The notes under the pieces are model-generated. The model was given only the letters and a program-made list of their open reading frames with translations, did not search any database and had not been told where the DNA came from. This document shows, piece by piece, positions 26,470 to 35,302 of a stretch of DNA of 64,000 nucleotides. The translations under genes and the position numbers were made by a program. Source of the stretch: Niabella drilacis (lineage in GTDB: Bacteria; Bacteroidota; Bacteroidia; Chitinophagales; Chitinophagaceae); NCBI RefSeq assembly GCF_900101395.1, contig NZ_FMZO01000002.1:571840-635839 (forward strand), written 5' to 3'. Positions within the stretch are counted from its first letter, which is position 1. Every line of letters starts with the position of its first letter.

Positions 26470-28338
26470 TTATAACCGGAACCGGAGACCTGCATTAAAC
26501 GCGCGTCCCCAGACAGCGTAGCCGTAGGTTTCATAATAGTCGGCATCCAGGAGGTTGGTGACCTGTGCAAAAACGCGGAGTTTTTGTTTCAGGAAACTGT
26601 ATTCTGTATATAAGTCCCAAAGAGTGTAAGCCTTTAAGGGTACCGTTAAGGAAGGATAAGTGCTGAAGTCGAGATCCCGGCGGTCCCCGTAATAATTGAT
26701 GTTGGTACTTATATACAATGCCGGTATTACCTGGTACCCGATATGGGCGCCGAAACTGTTTTTGGGGCGACGGAACAGGTTGTTGTATGTGGTATCGCCG
26801 TTGTTACTGCTGTTTGCTGTCGTTACTTTCCCCTCGGTAAAAGTATAGAACAGTTTTATTGTTAACGGATCAACCGGCCGCAATGTGGTCTCCAGCTCAA
26901 GACCATGGTCTTTCTGACGGTTATAATTTGTATACCGGTTACTTACGTAGGCAATGATGTTTTTTGTATTCCGGATAAAGCCGGTGATACGGGCATCTGC
27001 TTTTTTATCGGTTGTTGTAAACTGGGCTCCGCCTTCAAGGGTTTGCGACTCCTCCGGTTTGAGGTTGGGATTGGCACCATACAGACCGAACAGCTCCGAC
27101 AGCGCCGGCGCGCGGAAAGCGGTTCCGAAATTGACAAATAGTTTTACCCGGTCGTTTATGAGGTAGGAGGGATTCAGGGTGTATGTAAAATTGTTGCCGT
27201 ATTTCGAATGATTGGTCAATCTTCCCCCTGCTTCAAAATTAAAGCCTCCCAGGTTCCGCAGGAATAACGAAAGGTAAGGGCTGATGATCTTACTGGAGGT
27301 GTCTGGTGTGGTTGCATTGGGCTGTTTCATGGACACCTCATCGTAGCGCAATCCCAGCAGGGTCTGGAAATACGGGTGAAGGTCATACCGGGTAAATACT
27401 TCAGCCGTTTTTTTGCTGCCGTTGAATTCTTTTATAAATCCATCGGGGTAGCTCCGGCTCACTTCATCATAGGAGAACAATCCTGTGAGGCTTCCTTTGC
27501 TGAAGTTGTAGCTGGCCTGGCTTCCTGCCGTCATCAGGCTGGCGCGGAACCGGTCCCCGCCGGGTTTAAAAGCTTCGGGAGAATAGCTGCCGGTAAAATA
27601 GGCGTACCGGACGAACGGCTTTATATGAAGTGAATGGGTGAGGGCTCCGTCGAGGTCGGCGCTGATGGCGTTCTGAAGCATCCCGTTACTAGGAAAATGC
27701 TGTGTACCCAGGGTGTCTTTTGCTTCAGAAATACCACGGGTTTCATTGTGTACGAAAGAAATATTATAAGAGGAAGCCCCGAAGCTCCCGTTCAGTCCCG
27801 TATGGGCTCTCAGGGTGTGCCGTGTTCCATATGAAAAACCTCCGTATAAACGGGCAGGGGTGTCGCCGCCTTTCCGGGTAATGATATTGATAACCCCCGC
27901 AACGGCATCTGATCCGTAAAGGGCGCTCTGGGCGCCTTTCAGGATCTCGATGCGCTCGATCTGATCAACCGGCAACATTCTCAGGTCAAATGCGCCTCCT
28001 ACTCCTGTAGGATCTACCACCGGAACGCCATTGATGAGGATAACCGTATAATTGTAATTAGCCCCGCGGATATACACACTTTTATCCTTGCCCGGGTTGC
28101 TGCCGGCTCCGTTGATGATGATGCCGGCCTGTTCGTTCAGTAATTGAGGGAGATCCTTGCCGCCGGCTTTTTCAAGGTCTTCTTTCGTAATGATGGTAAC
28201 TACTTTCCCTGTTTCACTGAGTTTTTTAGGAAACCGGGTTGCCGTAACGGTTACATTGTCCAGGGAGGTAGTGTCTTCCTGTGCCATCAGCACGTGACTG
28301 CAAAGCACAGCAGTCATCATTAAAATCGTTTGCTTCAT
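26470..28338 (-). CDS. btuB: TonB-dependent receptor, BtuB type (vitamin B12 uptake)
   Basis: 622 residues: signal peptide (MKQTILMMTAVLCSHVLMAQ), plug domain (about 25-150; DNVTVTATRFPKKLSETGKVVTIITKEDLEKAGG, then LPVDQIERIEILKGAQSALYGSDAVAGVINI) and a beta-barrel ending in GRAFNAGLRFRL. The length matches BtuB rather than the longer SusC-like receptors, and a cobalamin riboswitch lies directly upstream, so the ligand is very probably a corrinoid. It would work with TonB and an inner-membrane BtuCDF system, which is not in this window. The gene behind it is broken. Confidence 0.9.
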   Translation of the reverse strand: MKQTILMMTAVLCSHVLMAQEDTTSLDNVTVTATRFPKKLSETGKVVTIITKEDLEKAGGKDLPQLLNEQAGIIINGAGSNPGKDKSVYIRGANYNYTVILINGVPVVDPTGVGGAFDLRMLPVDQIERIEILKGAQSALYGSDAVAGVINIITRKGGDTPARLYGGFSYGTRHTLRAHTGLNGSFGASSYNISFVHNETRGISEAKDTLGTQHFPSNGMLQNAISADLDGALTHSLHIKPFVRYAYFTGSYSPEAFKPGGDRFRASLMTAGSQASYNFSKGSLTGLFSYDEVSRSYPDGFIKEFNGSKKTAEVFTRYDLHPYFQTLLGLRYDEVSMKQPNATTPDTSSKIISPYLSLFLRNLGGFNFEAGGRLTNHSKYGNNFTYTLNPSYLINDRVKLFVNFGTAFRAPALSELFGLYGANPNLKPEESQTLEGGAQFTTTDKKADARITGFIRNTKNIIAYVSNRYTNYNRQKDHGLELETTLRPVDPLTIKLFYTFTEGKVTTANSSNNGDTTYNNLFRRPKNSFGAHIGYQVIPALYISTNINYYGDRRDLDFSTYPSLTVPLKAYTLWDLYTEYSFLKQKLRVFAQVTNLLDADYYETYGYAVWGRAFNAGLRFRL

Positions 28339-28494
28339 TTTTAATGGATCTTCAATGACTGCTCCCGGTGGAAATAAAAAATAGCAGGAAATTGTTTAGG
28401 CAGGGGCCTGGAATGTTGCCTGCAAAACGCCGCTAATATTATACTTTTCTCCCGAAAGCTGAATATTGTTATTCTCCGCTCTGTGGCGGAACAC

Positions 28495-28685
28495 GGTCCT
28501 GGCAGGTCTTCTGGCTCGGGGTCACTTTAAAACCTTCCCGCAGCGCAAAGCACTGCAGTGGCAATAATTAAAGTGTTCTTTATTTTCTTTTGAAAATTAA
28601 AGAGACCCTTACAGCTACGGGGATAGCGCCGGACTTGCACCGGACTTCCCTTTTCATTCCCGCATGCGGGAAACCAGATCCGGTG
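28495..28685 (-). promoter_or_regulatory. cobalamin (B12) riboswitch
   Basis: On the reverse strand the conserved pieces appear in order: GGGAAGTCCGGTGCAAGTCC near 28635-28655, GCTGTAAGGG, the core GCCACTG near 28555-28561, and the B12 box AGCCAGAAGACCTGCC at about 28499-28515. It lies in the 5' leader of btuB, about 160 nt before the ATG. Cobalamin binding normally represses the downstream gene. A GC-rich hairpin (CCCGCATGCGGG) sits at its 5' side. Boundaries are approximate. Confidence 0.92.
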
Positions 28686-28693
28686 CAAATGTA
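28686..28693 (-). promoter_or_regulatory. TAnnTTTG promoter element of the B12-riboswitch/btuB transcript
   Basis: Reverse-strand TACATTTG immediately before the riboswitch, so the transcript would begin at the aptamer itself. Confidence 0.55.
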
Positions 28694-28807
28694 AGGCACC
28701 CGAACTGATGTACATTATTTTTTTTAGTAAATTGCCTTATCGGCCGGGAGCTCGTTACGGTTTGAACCGGCCGGTGCGGATGGCAGTATCTTATAAAAAG
28801 CACAGAT

Positions 28808-29326
28808 ATGGAGGATGATCTTTTTGAAGAGGGTGAGCAGTGGAAGCCCTTTTTCCGTTTGCAGAAGCAACTATCAGCAAAAGCCAGGAAACTGTTGCAG
28901 CTGGTCCTGAGCCTTGAGGCCAGCTTTGAGATTGATGAACAGGAGCAGACCCATCCGGTACACCTGATGATGCAGCATATTTCCGTTGCCAGTGCCAAGC
29001 TCAGTGGCGCCAAAATGTTGTACGATGTGTATCACGCACTGATGGAAAACGCCGTACTGGTAAAGGTGAACCTGACCGAGCTAAAAGTGCAGCTGTTTGC
29101 AGCAAAGGAATTTTACAAAGGCAACAGGGAATACCTGGAGGTGATCAAAGAGGAGGTAGAAGCCTTCCGGTTGCTGTTTATCCAATGGGTGAAGACCTTT
29201 GATAAAACAAAGGATTACCCGGATGAGTGGCATCTGTTTAATGACCCGGCGGATTTTCCCCCGGATGATTCGGAGGAGGATTTTGATCCCCGCGATTTTT
29301 TGCCGGGCCCGGATGAGGTCCGGTGA
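28808..29326 (+). CDS. hypothetical acidic protein
   Basis: 172 residues. The first 130 are helical and amphipathic (KQLSAKARKLLQLVLSLEASFEID, HLMMQHISVASAKLSGAKMLYDVYHALMENAVLVKVNL), followed by a strongly acidic tail (FPPDDSEEDFDPRDFLPGPDE). No signal peptide, membrane helix or known motif. Long stretches without stops and a sensible amino acid mix support a real gene. It is divergent from the btuB leader and lies upstream of the TolC-type gene. Function unknown. Confidence 0.65.
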   Translation: MEDDLFEEGEQWKPFFRLQKQLSAKARKLLQLVLSLEASFEIDEQEQTHPVHLMMQHISVASAKLSGAKMLYDVYHALMENAVLVKVNLTELKVQLFAAKEFYKGNREYLEVIKEEVEAFRLLFIQWVKTFDKTKDYPDEWHLFNDPADFPPDDSEEDFDPRDFLPGPDEVR

Positions 29327-29544
29327 TCCGTTTTCTGCGTTTTCAGGTCCGGCAATTCAAGAGTCCTCCCGGTGAATGAAACGGCTTTATACTTGATGAA
29401 CATTTTCACATTTTCAACCGGAACTTTAGCGCAGCCGGTGGCCCGTGAGCAGGGAAATGCACCGTAGCCCGGCCTGAAACAGGTATGGAGGCGCTCAGCG
29501 TTCTGCCTTCAATATCGGATGTCCTGCATTCAGCCTTTTTCGTC

Positions 29545-29552
29545 TATTTTTG
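29545..29552 (+). promoter_or_regulatory. TAnnTTTG promoter element 4 nt before the TolC-type ATG
   Basis: TATTTTTG; only TCAA separates it from the ATG at 29557, implying a leaderless or nearly leaderless mRNA. Confidence 0.5.
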
Positions 29553-29556
29553 TCAA

Positions 29557-30990
29557 ATGAAGCATACATTACTGGTATTAACCGCATTGGGAGCCGCCCT
29601 TGCTGTCCATAGCCAGGTAAAATGGAGCCTGGAGCAGTGCGTGGAATATGCCGTGGAGCATAATATCTCGGTAAAGCAGGCCGATGTACAGGCACGTATG
29701 GACCGTCTTACGTTGGATCAAAGCAAGGCGGCATTATATCCTACGGCCAACTCGCAGCATAGTGCAGGGTACCAGTTCGGGCGTTCCATTGATCCGACGT
29801 CGAATCAGTTCACCACGAATGAAATTCTGTTCGCCAATCATTCGCTGAATGTAAATGCCGATCTGTTCAACTGGTTCCGCAAGCGGAATACGGTGGCCGC
29901 AAACGGGTTTTCTTACGAGGCCAGTGTGGCAAAATTTGATAAGGCGCGGAATGATGTGGCTTTGAATGTGGCCAATGCATACCTGGCCGCTTTGTTGTCG
30001 AATGAACAGATCAACGCGGCTGTGGTACAGCTGCAGCAAAGCCGGGAGCAAAGGGATAATGTAAAGAAACAGGTACTGGCCGGGGCGCTTCCCGAGCTGA
30101 ATCTTGCTGAAATGGAAACGCAACTGGCCAACGACAGCGCCACTCTGATCGGAACGCGGGCCGATTACCGGCTGCGGTTGCTGCAGCTGCAGGCGCTGCT
30201 GAACCTGGATGCGGCCACGGTTTTTGATGTTCAGGCGCCCCCTGTGGATAGTATACCGGTAGAGCCCCTTTCGGAGCTGGAGCCGGCCGTCGTTTTTAAC
30301 TCCGCGCTGGTGAACCTGCCGCAGCAGAAGATCAATGAACTGAACGTAAAAGCCGCGGCTAAAAATGTATTGGTGGCCAGGGCTGCGATGTATCCTTCGA
30401 TCGGACTCTTTGGAGGGCTGGATACCCGGTACTCTAATACGCAGAAACTTTTACCGGCCAATTTTCAGAGTGGTGTGGTACCCATCGGGTTTGTGGATAT
30501 TAACGGAACAAACTATGTGGTGAACAGCCTGCAGAATATACCTGCCGGCTTTAATAAGAATACCTATTTCCGGCAGCTGAGCAATAATTTCAGCCAAAAC
30601 CTGGGCATTGGGCTAAACATCCCGATCTTTAACGGTAACCAGGCCCGTACCAACTGGAAAAAAGCAAAGCTGAATGTAGCATCACAGGAATTATTACAGG
30701 AGCAGGATGCCCAAACGCTGAAGCAGGATATTTACCAGGCACATACCAATGCGGTGGCCGCTATTGAAAAATTCCATGCGTCGGAGATCGCCGCAGCCTC
30801 CGCGCAGAAGGCCTATGATTTTGCGCGGAAACGGTTTGAGGTGGGCTTGTTAAAACCAATAGACCTGATCACCAACCAGAACAACCTGTTCAAGGCAAAG
30901 ATCAATATGCTCTCAGCCCAGTATGATTACGTGTTTAAGCTGAAGCTGCTGGAATTTTATAAAGGAAGCGGTATCAAATTGCATCATTAA
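29557..30990 (+). CDS. TolC-family outer-membrane channel protein
   Basis: 477 residues with signal peptide (MKHTLLVLTALGAALAVHSQ). The two-fold repeat of long helices and short strands of OEP/TolC proteins is visible: WSLEQCVEYAVEHNISVKQADVQARMDRLTLDQSKAALYPTANS at the N side and QDAQTLKQDIYQAHTNAVAAIEKFHASEIAAASAQKAYDFARKRFEVGLLKPIDLITNQNNLFKAK near the end. It forms the outer-membrane duct of an export system. The frame extends 24 codons upstream of the ATG at 29557, but a TAnnTTTG element at 29545-29552 excludes that part. The membrane-fusion partner follows 25 nt downstream; no inner-membrane pump gene is present. Confidence 0.93.
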   Translation: MKHTLLVLTALGAALAVHSQVKWSLEQCVEYAVEHNISVKQADVQARMDRLTLDQSKAALYPTANSQHSAGYQFGRSIDPTSNQFTTNEILFANHSLNVNADLFNWFRKRNTVAANGFSYEASVAKFDKARNDVALNVANAYLAALLSNEQINAAVVQLQQSREQRDNVKKQVLAGALPELNLAEMETQLANDSATLIGTRADYRLRLLQLQALLNLDAATVFDVQAPPVDSIPVEPLSELEPAVVFNSALVNLPQQKINELNVKAAAKNVLVARAAMYPSIGLFGGLDTRYSNTQKLLPANFQSGVVPIGFVDINGTNYVVNSLQNIPAGFNKNTYFRQLSNNFSQNLGIGLNIPIFNGNQARTNWKKAKLNVASQELLQEQDAQTLKQDIYQAHTNAVAAIEKFHASEIAAASAQKAYDFARKRFEVGLLKPIDLITNQNNLFKAKINMLSAQYDYVFKLKLLEFYKGSGIKLHH

Positions 30991-31015
30991 CAGGCATCCT
31001 GTTTAAATTTTGATC

Positions 31016-32389
31016 ATGAAAAAGAAATGGAAGCGGATTTTGCTGATTATAGCCGGTGTGATCGTACTACTGGTTTTGTATGCAGTGTTTTCCAATAAAG
31101 ATAAGAACCTGGTAAAAGTTGCTGCGGAGAAAGCAGCCATCCGCTCGATCACCGAAACGGTTACTGCCAGCGGGCAGATCTACCCGGAGTATGAAGTGAA
31201 GATCAGCCCGGATGTAAGCGGGGAGATCACGGAATTAAATGTTGAGGAGGGCGACAGCGTAAAAAGAGGGCAGGTGCTGGCGCGGGTTTACGCGGATAAC
31301 TATGCGCTGGACCGCGATGAAGCTTCGGCCCGCCTTGGACAATCGCAGGCAAATGTAGCGAACAGCCAGGAGGCCCTGGGTGTTCAGAAAGCTACAATGG
31401 TGCGGGCCCAGCAGGCCTATGACCGGAACAAACGGCTTTATGACGACCGGGTTATTTCAAAGGCAGAGTTTGAACAGTACGAAACGGACCTGGCATCTGC
31501 AAAGGCCAGTTATAATGCAAGCCTGCAGAATATACGCAGCCTGCAGGCCGGTGTGCGTTCTTCTCAAACAGGGTTGGTAGCAGCCAATAAAGTGCTGGGC
31601 CGGGCTACGATCTTTTCGCCGATAAACGGGATCATTTCTTCATTAAAGGTTGAAAAAGGGGAGCGCGTGGTAGGTACTGCACAGATGGCCGGTACAGAAA
31701 TGATGACGGTTGCCGATATGAATACCATGGAAGTGCGGGTGAATGTAGGAGAAAATGATATTGTAAAAGTCAGCATCGGTGATAATGCCGATATTGAAGT
31801 GGATGCGTATAGCGGGCGCAAGTTTGCAGGTATCGTCACAAAGATCGCGAGCAGTGTGAAAAGTGCTTTAACCACAGGTACCGCAACCAGCAATGATGTT
31901 ACCAATTATGAAGTCCGTATCCGGATCGATAAGAACTCCTACCAGGATCTGGTCGATCCACAGCACCCGCGGAAGTTCCCTTTCCGGCCGGGTATGAACG
32001 CCAGTGCGGAGATCAAAACCAAGCGGAAGGAGAATATCATAACCGTGCCGATTGCATCTGTAAATGCAAGGGTAAAAGGAAGTGATAAGAGCCTCAATGA
32101 TACCCGCAAGGAACAGCAGGAGCAAAAGGACAACGGGGCCGGCAATGCTGATGACAACAGCAACGCCGGGGATATGGAAGAGGTCGTTTACCTGGTTATG
32201 AAAGACGGGATTGTCAAAAAGCGGATTGTAAAAACCGGTATACAGGACATTAATTATATTGAGATCACCAGCGGGCTTAAGGCCGGGGATGAAGTGGTGA
32301 CGGGACCCTATAGCGCCGTTAGTCAAACGCTGAAAGACGATACAAAAGTAAAAGTGGTATCAAAGGAGGAATTGTTTAAGGCGAAATAA
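31016..32389 (+). CDS. efflux membrane-fusion protein (HlyD/MacA type periplasmic adaptor)
   Basis: 457 residues. One N-terminal membrane anchor (ILLIIAGVIVLLVLYAVF), then a biotinyl-lipoyl-like half-motif (YEVKISPDVSGEITELNVEEGDSVKRGQVLARV), a coiled-coil hairpin (about 90-185), the returning lipoyl half (ATIFSPINGIISSLKVEKGERVVG) and a beta-barrel domain, the standard order for MacA/HlyD adaptors. A charged low-complexity insert (KEQQEQKDNGAGNADDNSNAGD) lies near residue 365. The ATG at 31016 is used; the frame opens two codons earlier at TTG. It bridges an inner-membrane pump to TolC. The gene behind it is a convergent TonB receptor, so the pump must be encoded elsewhere. Confidence 0.93.
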   Translation: MKKKWKRILLIIAGVIVLLVLYAVFSNKDKNLVKVAAEKAAIRSITETVTASGQIYPEYEVKISPDVSGEITELNVEEGDSVKRGQVLARVYADNYALDRDEASARLGQSQANVANSQEALGVQKATMVRAQQAYDRNKRLYDDRVISKAEFEQYETDLASAKASYNASLQNIRSLQAGVRSSQTGLVAANKVLGRATIFSPINGIISSLKVEKGERVVGTAQMAGTEMMTVADMNTMEVRVNVGENDIVKVSIGDNADIEVDAYSGRKFAGIVTKIASSVKSALTTGTATSNDVTNYEVRIRIDKNSYQDLVDPQHPRKFPFRPGMNASAEIKTKRKENIITVPIASVNARVKGSDKSLNDTRKEQQEQKDNGAGNADDNSNAGDMEEVVYLVMKDGIVKKRIVKTGIQDINYIEITSGLKAGDEVVTGPYSAVSQTLKDDTKVKVVSKEELFKAK

Positions 32390-32413
32390 GCAGCCGGCGA
32401 TCAGCTTCTTTCA

Positions 32414-32487
32414 GAACTGAGCGCTGAGAACGGAGACCCGGTTGGTAAGCCATCGGTGCCAGGTCTCCATTCTCTCCTCTCAGCGCT
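32414..32487. repeat. imperfect palindrome built of heptamer arrays between convergent genes
   Basis: GAACTGA-GCGCTGA-GAACGGA-GACC on the left and TCTCCAT-TCTCTCC-TCTCAGC-GCT on the right are heptamer runs that are also largely complementary (AGCGCTGAGA...GGAGACC against GGTCTCC...TCTCAGCGCT). The position between the convergent adaptor and TonB-receptor genes suggests a bidirectional terminator, though no long T-run follows. It touches the last bases of the TonB-receptor stop codon. Confidence 0.6.
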
Positions 32488-34735
32488 AAAATCCGAAGCT
32501 CAGGCCTATATTCCAGTTGATCCCGGCCTGGGGGAAATAATAGTTTTCTGTGGTGACGGTCCCCCCGGAACGGTAGCTGAAGGTATAACCATTATTCTCA
32601 TATTTCTTATCAAAAACATTATTGATCATCAACAGGATTCCGATGCTTTTAAATATTTTGGAGCTGGCCTGGTAGCGCAGCCGCAGATCGGTCAGGGCAT
32701 AAGGATGGATGCTTTTTCTTTTGTCGGATGCATTATCCAGGTATTGCCGGCTTACATATTTTTCCAGGAAGTCGATAAAAAAATGATGGTCGCCCGTAAT
32801 GCGGTATAATGGCTCCAGGGTGAGGCCTGCTCCGGCAATGGTGTTGGGCGAAAAAGAAATATCCGTATTCCGGTATGCTGTGGCCAGCTGTCCGCCGTTA
32901 TCATAATCATCGGCGTATTGTGTAAGGGATCGGATCTTATTTTTGCTGAAGGTTGCATTGGCATTCAGCTGCAGCCAGTGCAGCGGCTGCAGTCCGGCAG
33001 AAAATTCCAGTCCTGCGCGGTAGCTGTCCGGAACGTTGGTGCGGGCATAAGCGCCTACATCATTAATCTTCCCGGTCAGGATCAGCTGATCTTTATAATC
33101 CATGTAATACCCGTTTATCCCTGCCTGGAATGTTGGGGTATGGTATTGATAACCGGCTTCTATATCCTGTAATTGTTCGGTGCGGGGTTTTTCGTTTTCG
33201 GAGGCTTCAAAGTCGTCGCGGTTAGGCTCTTTATGGGCAATGGCGTAGGAGGCATATATTTTACTGGATACGTTGTTGCCATGATAAATAAAATAGCTTA
33301 ACCCTGCTTTGGGGTTAAAGAACCGGTAGGTATTCTCCATAGAAGGAAGGGCGGGAGATTTCCGGAATCCATTGATCGTGTAGACAACGTTCCGGTACTG
33401 CAGGTCTGCAAAACCGTAAAAGTTGGTAAAAAGCTGCTGCTGCAGTTTTGTATAGAGATTGAAATCCGTTTTGAAAGCGGTAAGGTTGTACCACCGGTAG
33501 TCCAGCGGAACGCCGTACGCAGCCCATTTTACAAAACCATAGTGCCGGGCATCGTACTGTGTATAAGCGCCGCCAAAAACAAAGTTAGTGGCAGCCGTAT
33601 TATAGGTCGTTGAAAAGACGGATCCATAGTAGTAGTTGTCCAGCCATAACTGCCGGGTAAGGTTTATCTTACGCAGGGTATCCCCGGGGGCTTTTACATA
33701 ATCGGGCAAACCATAGTCTGCAAATTTTTCCTCTTTCTTATATTCATTGTAGTATCCTTTACCCCTCGTTAAAAATGTTCCGATATTCAGGTCCCAGTGG
33801 TTGCTGATCTTTTGATTGAGGAATAGCTGATAGTAGTCCTGCCAGTAGTTATCTGTTTGGTCTTTGTAATAAACGCCTTCGCTGATCTCCCCAAGGGTAT
33901 TGGTATTCCTTCCCTGTTGCTCCAGCTCTTTCTGGTAATCTGCCGGTTGGCCCTGGTCGGTAAAAGCAATACCCAGGCCGTTCCATGCCTGGCCGGTCCG
34001 TTCTTTACCCGTAAGGTAGTTGAACCTGATATTGGTGGCTTCGTTCTTTGAGGTCCAGGAGCCGATCACGTGGGCGGCGAGCAGGTCAGAGGAGGCACGG
34101 TCAACAAAACCGCTGGAGCTGAGCCTGGACAGGCGTGCGTCAAACTGGAATCCTCCTTTTAGCAGTCCGGTACCGGCTTGCAGGGTGTGTTTCCAGGTAT
34201 TGAATGAGCCATAAGAATTATTCAGGGAAACACCCGCTGTTTTGCTTTGTTCGAGGTTGGAAATATTAATGGAGCCGCCAAATGCCCCGGAACCATTGGT
34301 AGATGAACCCACGCCGCGTTGTATCTGCACCGTTGTGGTGGATGAAGCCAGGTCTGGCAGGTCTACAAAAATAGCTGCCTGCGATTCAGCATCATTGATG
34401 GGGATGCCGTTCATGGTTACATTTATGCGCGTCATGTCGGTACCCCTGATTCTTAGGGAGGAGTAGCCTACGCCTACGCCATCGTCCGAGTTTACCACCA
34501 GCGAGGGCGTTTGGTTCAGCAGGTAAGGCATGTTTTGCCCCAGGTTCTGTTTCTGCAGGTCTGCAGAATGGATGTTAGTGGTGGTGAACGGCGCCTTGCT
34601 GCTTAACCGCAGGGAGCGTACTTCCACGGGCGACAGCAGATAAAAGCTGTCTGTTTTCGCTGTTACGGAATCTTTTTGTGCAAAAGAGAGTTGCGCTGCC
34701 AATACCAGGCAGCCGGAAAAGAAGATCCTCTTCAT
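32486..34735 (-). CDS. TonB-dependent receptor under TPP riboswitch control (probable thiamin uptake)
   Basis: 749 residues: signal peptide (MKRIFFSGCLVLAAQLSFAQ), plug domain (about 30-160; VEVRSLRLSSKAPFTTTNI, then LASSTTTVQIQRGVGSSTNGSGAFGGSINI) and a barrel ending in PQAGINWNIGLSFGF. By family alone it would be called a siderophore-type receptor. A TPP riboswitch in its leader instead points to thiamin or a thiamin precursor; TPP-regulated TonB receptors are described in Bacteroidota as candidate thiamin receptors. No pnuT or thiamin biosynthesis gene is adjacent. Assignment of ligand rests on the riboswitch. Confidence 0.88.
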   Translation of the reverse strand: MKRIFFSGCLVLAAQLSFAQKDSVTAKTDSFYLLSPVEVRSLRLSSKAPFTTTNIHSADLQKQNLGQNMPYLLNQTPSLVVNSDDGVGVGYSSLRIRGTDMTRINVTMNGIPINDAESQAAIFVDLPDLASSTTTVQIQRGVGSSTNGSGAFGGSINISNLEQSKTAGVSLNNSYGSFNTWKHTLQAGTGLLKGGFQFDARLSRLSSSGFVDRASSDLLAAHVIGSWTSKNEATNIRFNYLTGKERTGQAWNGLGIAFTDQGQPADYQKELEQQGRNTNTLGEISEGVYYKDQTDNYWQDYYQLFLNQKISNHWDLNIGTFLTRGKGYYNEYKKEEKFADYGLPDYVKAPGDTLRKINLTRQLWLDNYYYGSVFSTTYNTAATNFVFGGAYTQYDARHYGFVKWAAYGVPLDYRWYNLTAFKTDFNLYTKLQQQLFTNFYGFADLQYRNVVYTINGFRKSPALPSMENTYRFFNPKAGLSYFIYHGNNVSSKIYASYAIAHKEPNRDDFEASENEKPRTEQLQDIEAGYQYHTPTFQAGINGYYMDYKDQLILTGKINDVGAYARTNVPDSYRAGLEFSAGLQPLHWLQLNANATFSKNKIRSLTQYADDYDNGGQLATAYRNTDISFSPNTIAGAGLTLEPLYRITGDHHFFIDFLEKYVSRQYLDNASDKRKSIHPYALTDLRLRYQASSKIFKSIGILLMINNVFDKKYENNGYTFSYRSGGTVTTENYYFPQAGINWNIGLSFGF

Positions 34736-34824
34736 TTGTTTTTTTCAGTTTTTAGACCCTTGTAATCATTACAGGGCCGGGTTAAAAAAAATAATGAGAG
34801 GGAAATGCTGAAAAGAAAGGAGCG

Positions 34825-34918
34825 ATCCTTCCCTGCGCAGGCATTACCCTGATCAGGTTTACGGGTATTATCTCAGCCTTTTCTTCCGCTGTTGGCGAAA
34901 GTTGAAGCACCCCGGGAA
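34825..34918 (-). promoter_or_regulatory. TPP (THI-box) riboswitch
   Basis: Reverse strand, in order: GGGGTGCTT (34905-34913), GGCTGAGATAATACCC (about 34863-34878), AACCTGATCAGGGTAATGCC (about 34841-34860) and GCGCAGGGAA at the closing stem. These are the conserved THI-box pieces. It lies about 90 nt before the ATG of the TonB receptor. Downstream of it, GGGAA and TTTCCC can pair ahead of an eight-T run, a possible expression-platform terminator. Confidence 0.93.
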
Positions 34919-34920
34919 CC

Positions 34921-34978
34921 TGCCCCGCCGGTGGCGGGGCACTAAAAATCTCATTGCGTTTGACAATCAGCGTCAAAC
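34921..34978 (-). other. two extra hairpins 5' of the TPP riboswitch
   Basis: A perfect GC-rich inverted repeat (TGCCCCGCC-GGT-GGCGGGGCA, 34921-34941) and a second one (GTTTGAC-AATCAGC-GTCAAAC, 34958-34978) lie between the promoter element at 35005 and the riboswitch. Neither is followed by a T-run on the transcribed strand. Role unknown. Confidence 0.5.
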
Positions 34979-35004
34979 ATTGTGGTCTTTTTGAAAGAAC
35001 GCCG

Positions 35005-35012
35005 CAAAATTA
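35005..35012 (-). promoter_or_regulatory. TAnnTTTG promoter element of the TPP-riboswitch transcript
   Basis: Reverse-strand TAATTTTG, about 90 nt before the conserved GGGGTGC of the riboswitch. Confidence 0.5.
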
Positions 35013-35156
35013 TTGAAATTTTATTATAAAACAAATGTGTGATGAAAAGAGCATTCCTCCGCTAATCGGGGTACTGCGTTGGGGGTGCTGCCCGGGAGGC
35101 GGTACACCTGTATACAAAAATGTGGTGCCTGGTGCTGTTTTATAGCGCTAACCAGC

Positions 35157-35164
35157 TAACTTTG
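35157..35164 (+). promoter_or_regulatory. TAnnTTTG promoter element for the RRM protein
   Basis: TAACTTTG, followed by an unusually long, T-rich leader of about 135 nt before the ATG at 35303. Such leaders are common for cold-responsive RNA-binding proteins. Confidence 0.5.
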
Positions 35165-35302
35165 CGCGGTTAGTTTGAATTGAATACATTTTGTAATGTT
35201 TTGCTCCTTGATCTGTTAAGCAAGTACTGCATCTGATTTTTTAGGCCGTTCCTTACACTGTTTTTTTTTCAAAGATTTTTTATTTTAAATTTTTTCATTT
35301 TC

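Noticed and set aside
28654-29013. 119-codon reverse-strand frame over the B12 leader
   Set aside because: It is Ser/Cys-rich, overlaps the better supported 28808 gene and covers the riboswitch 5' side; a shadow frame.
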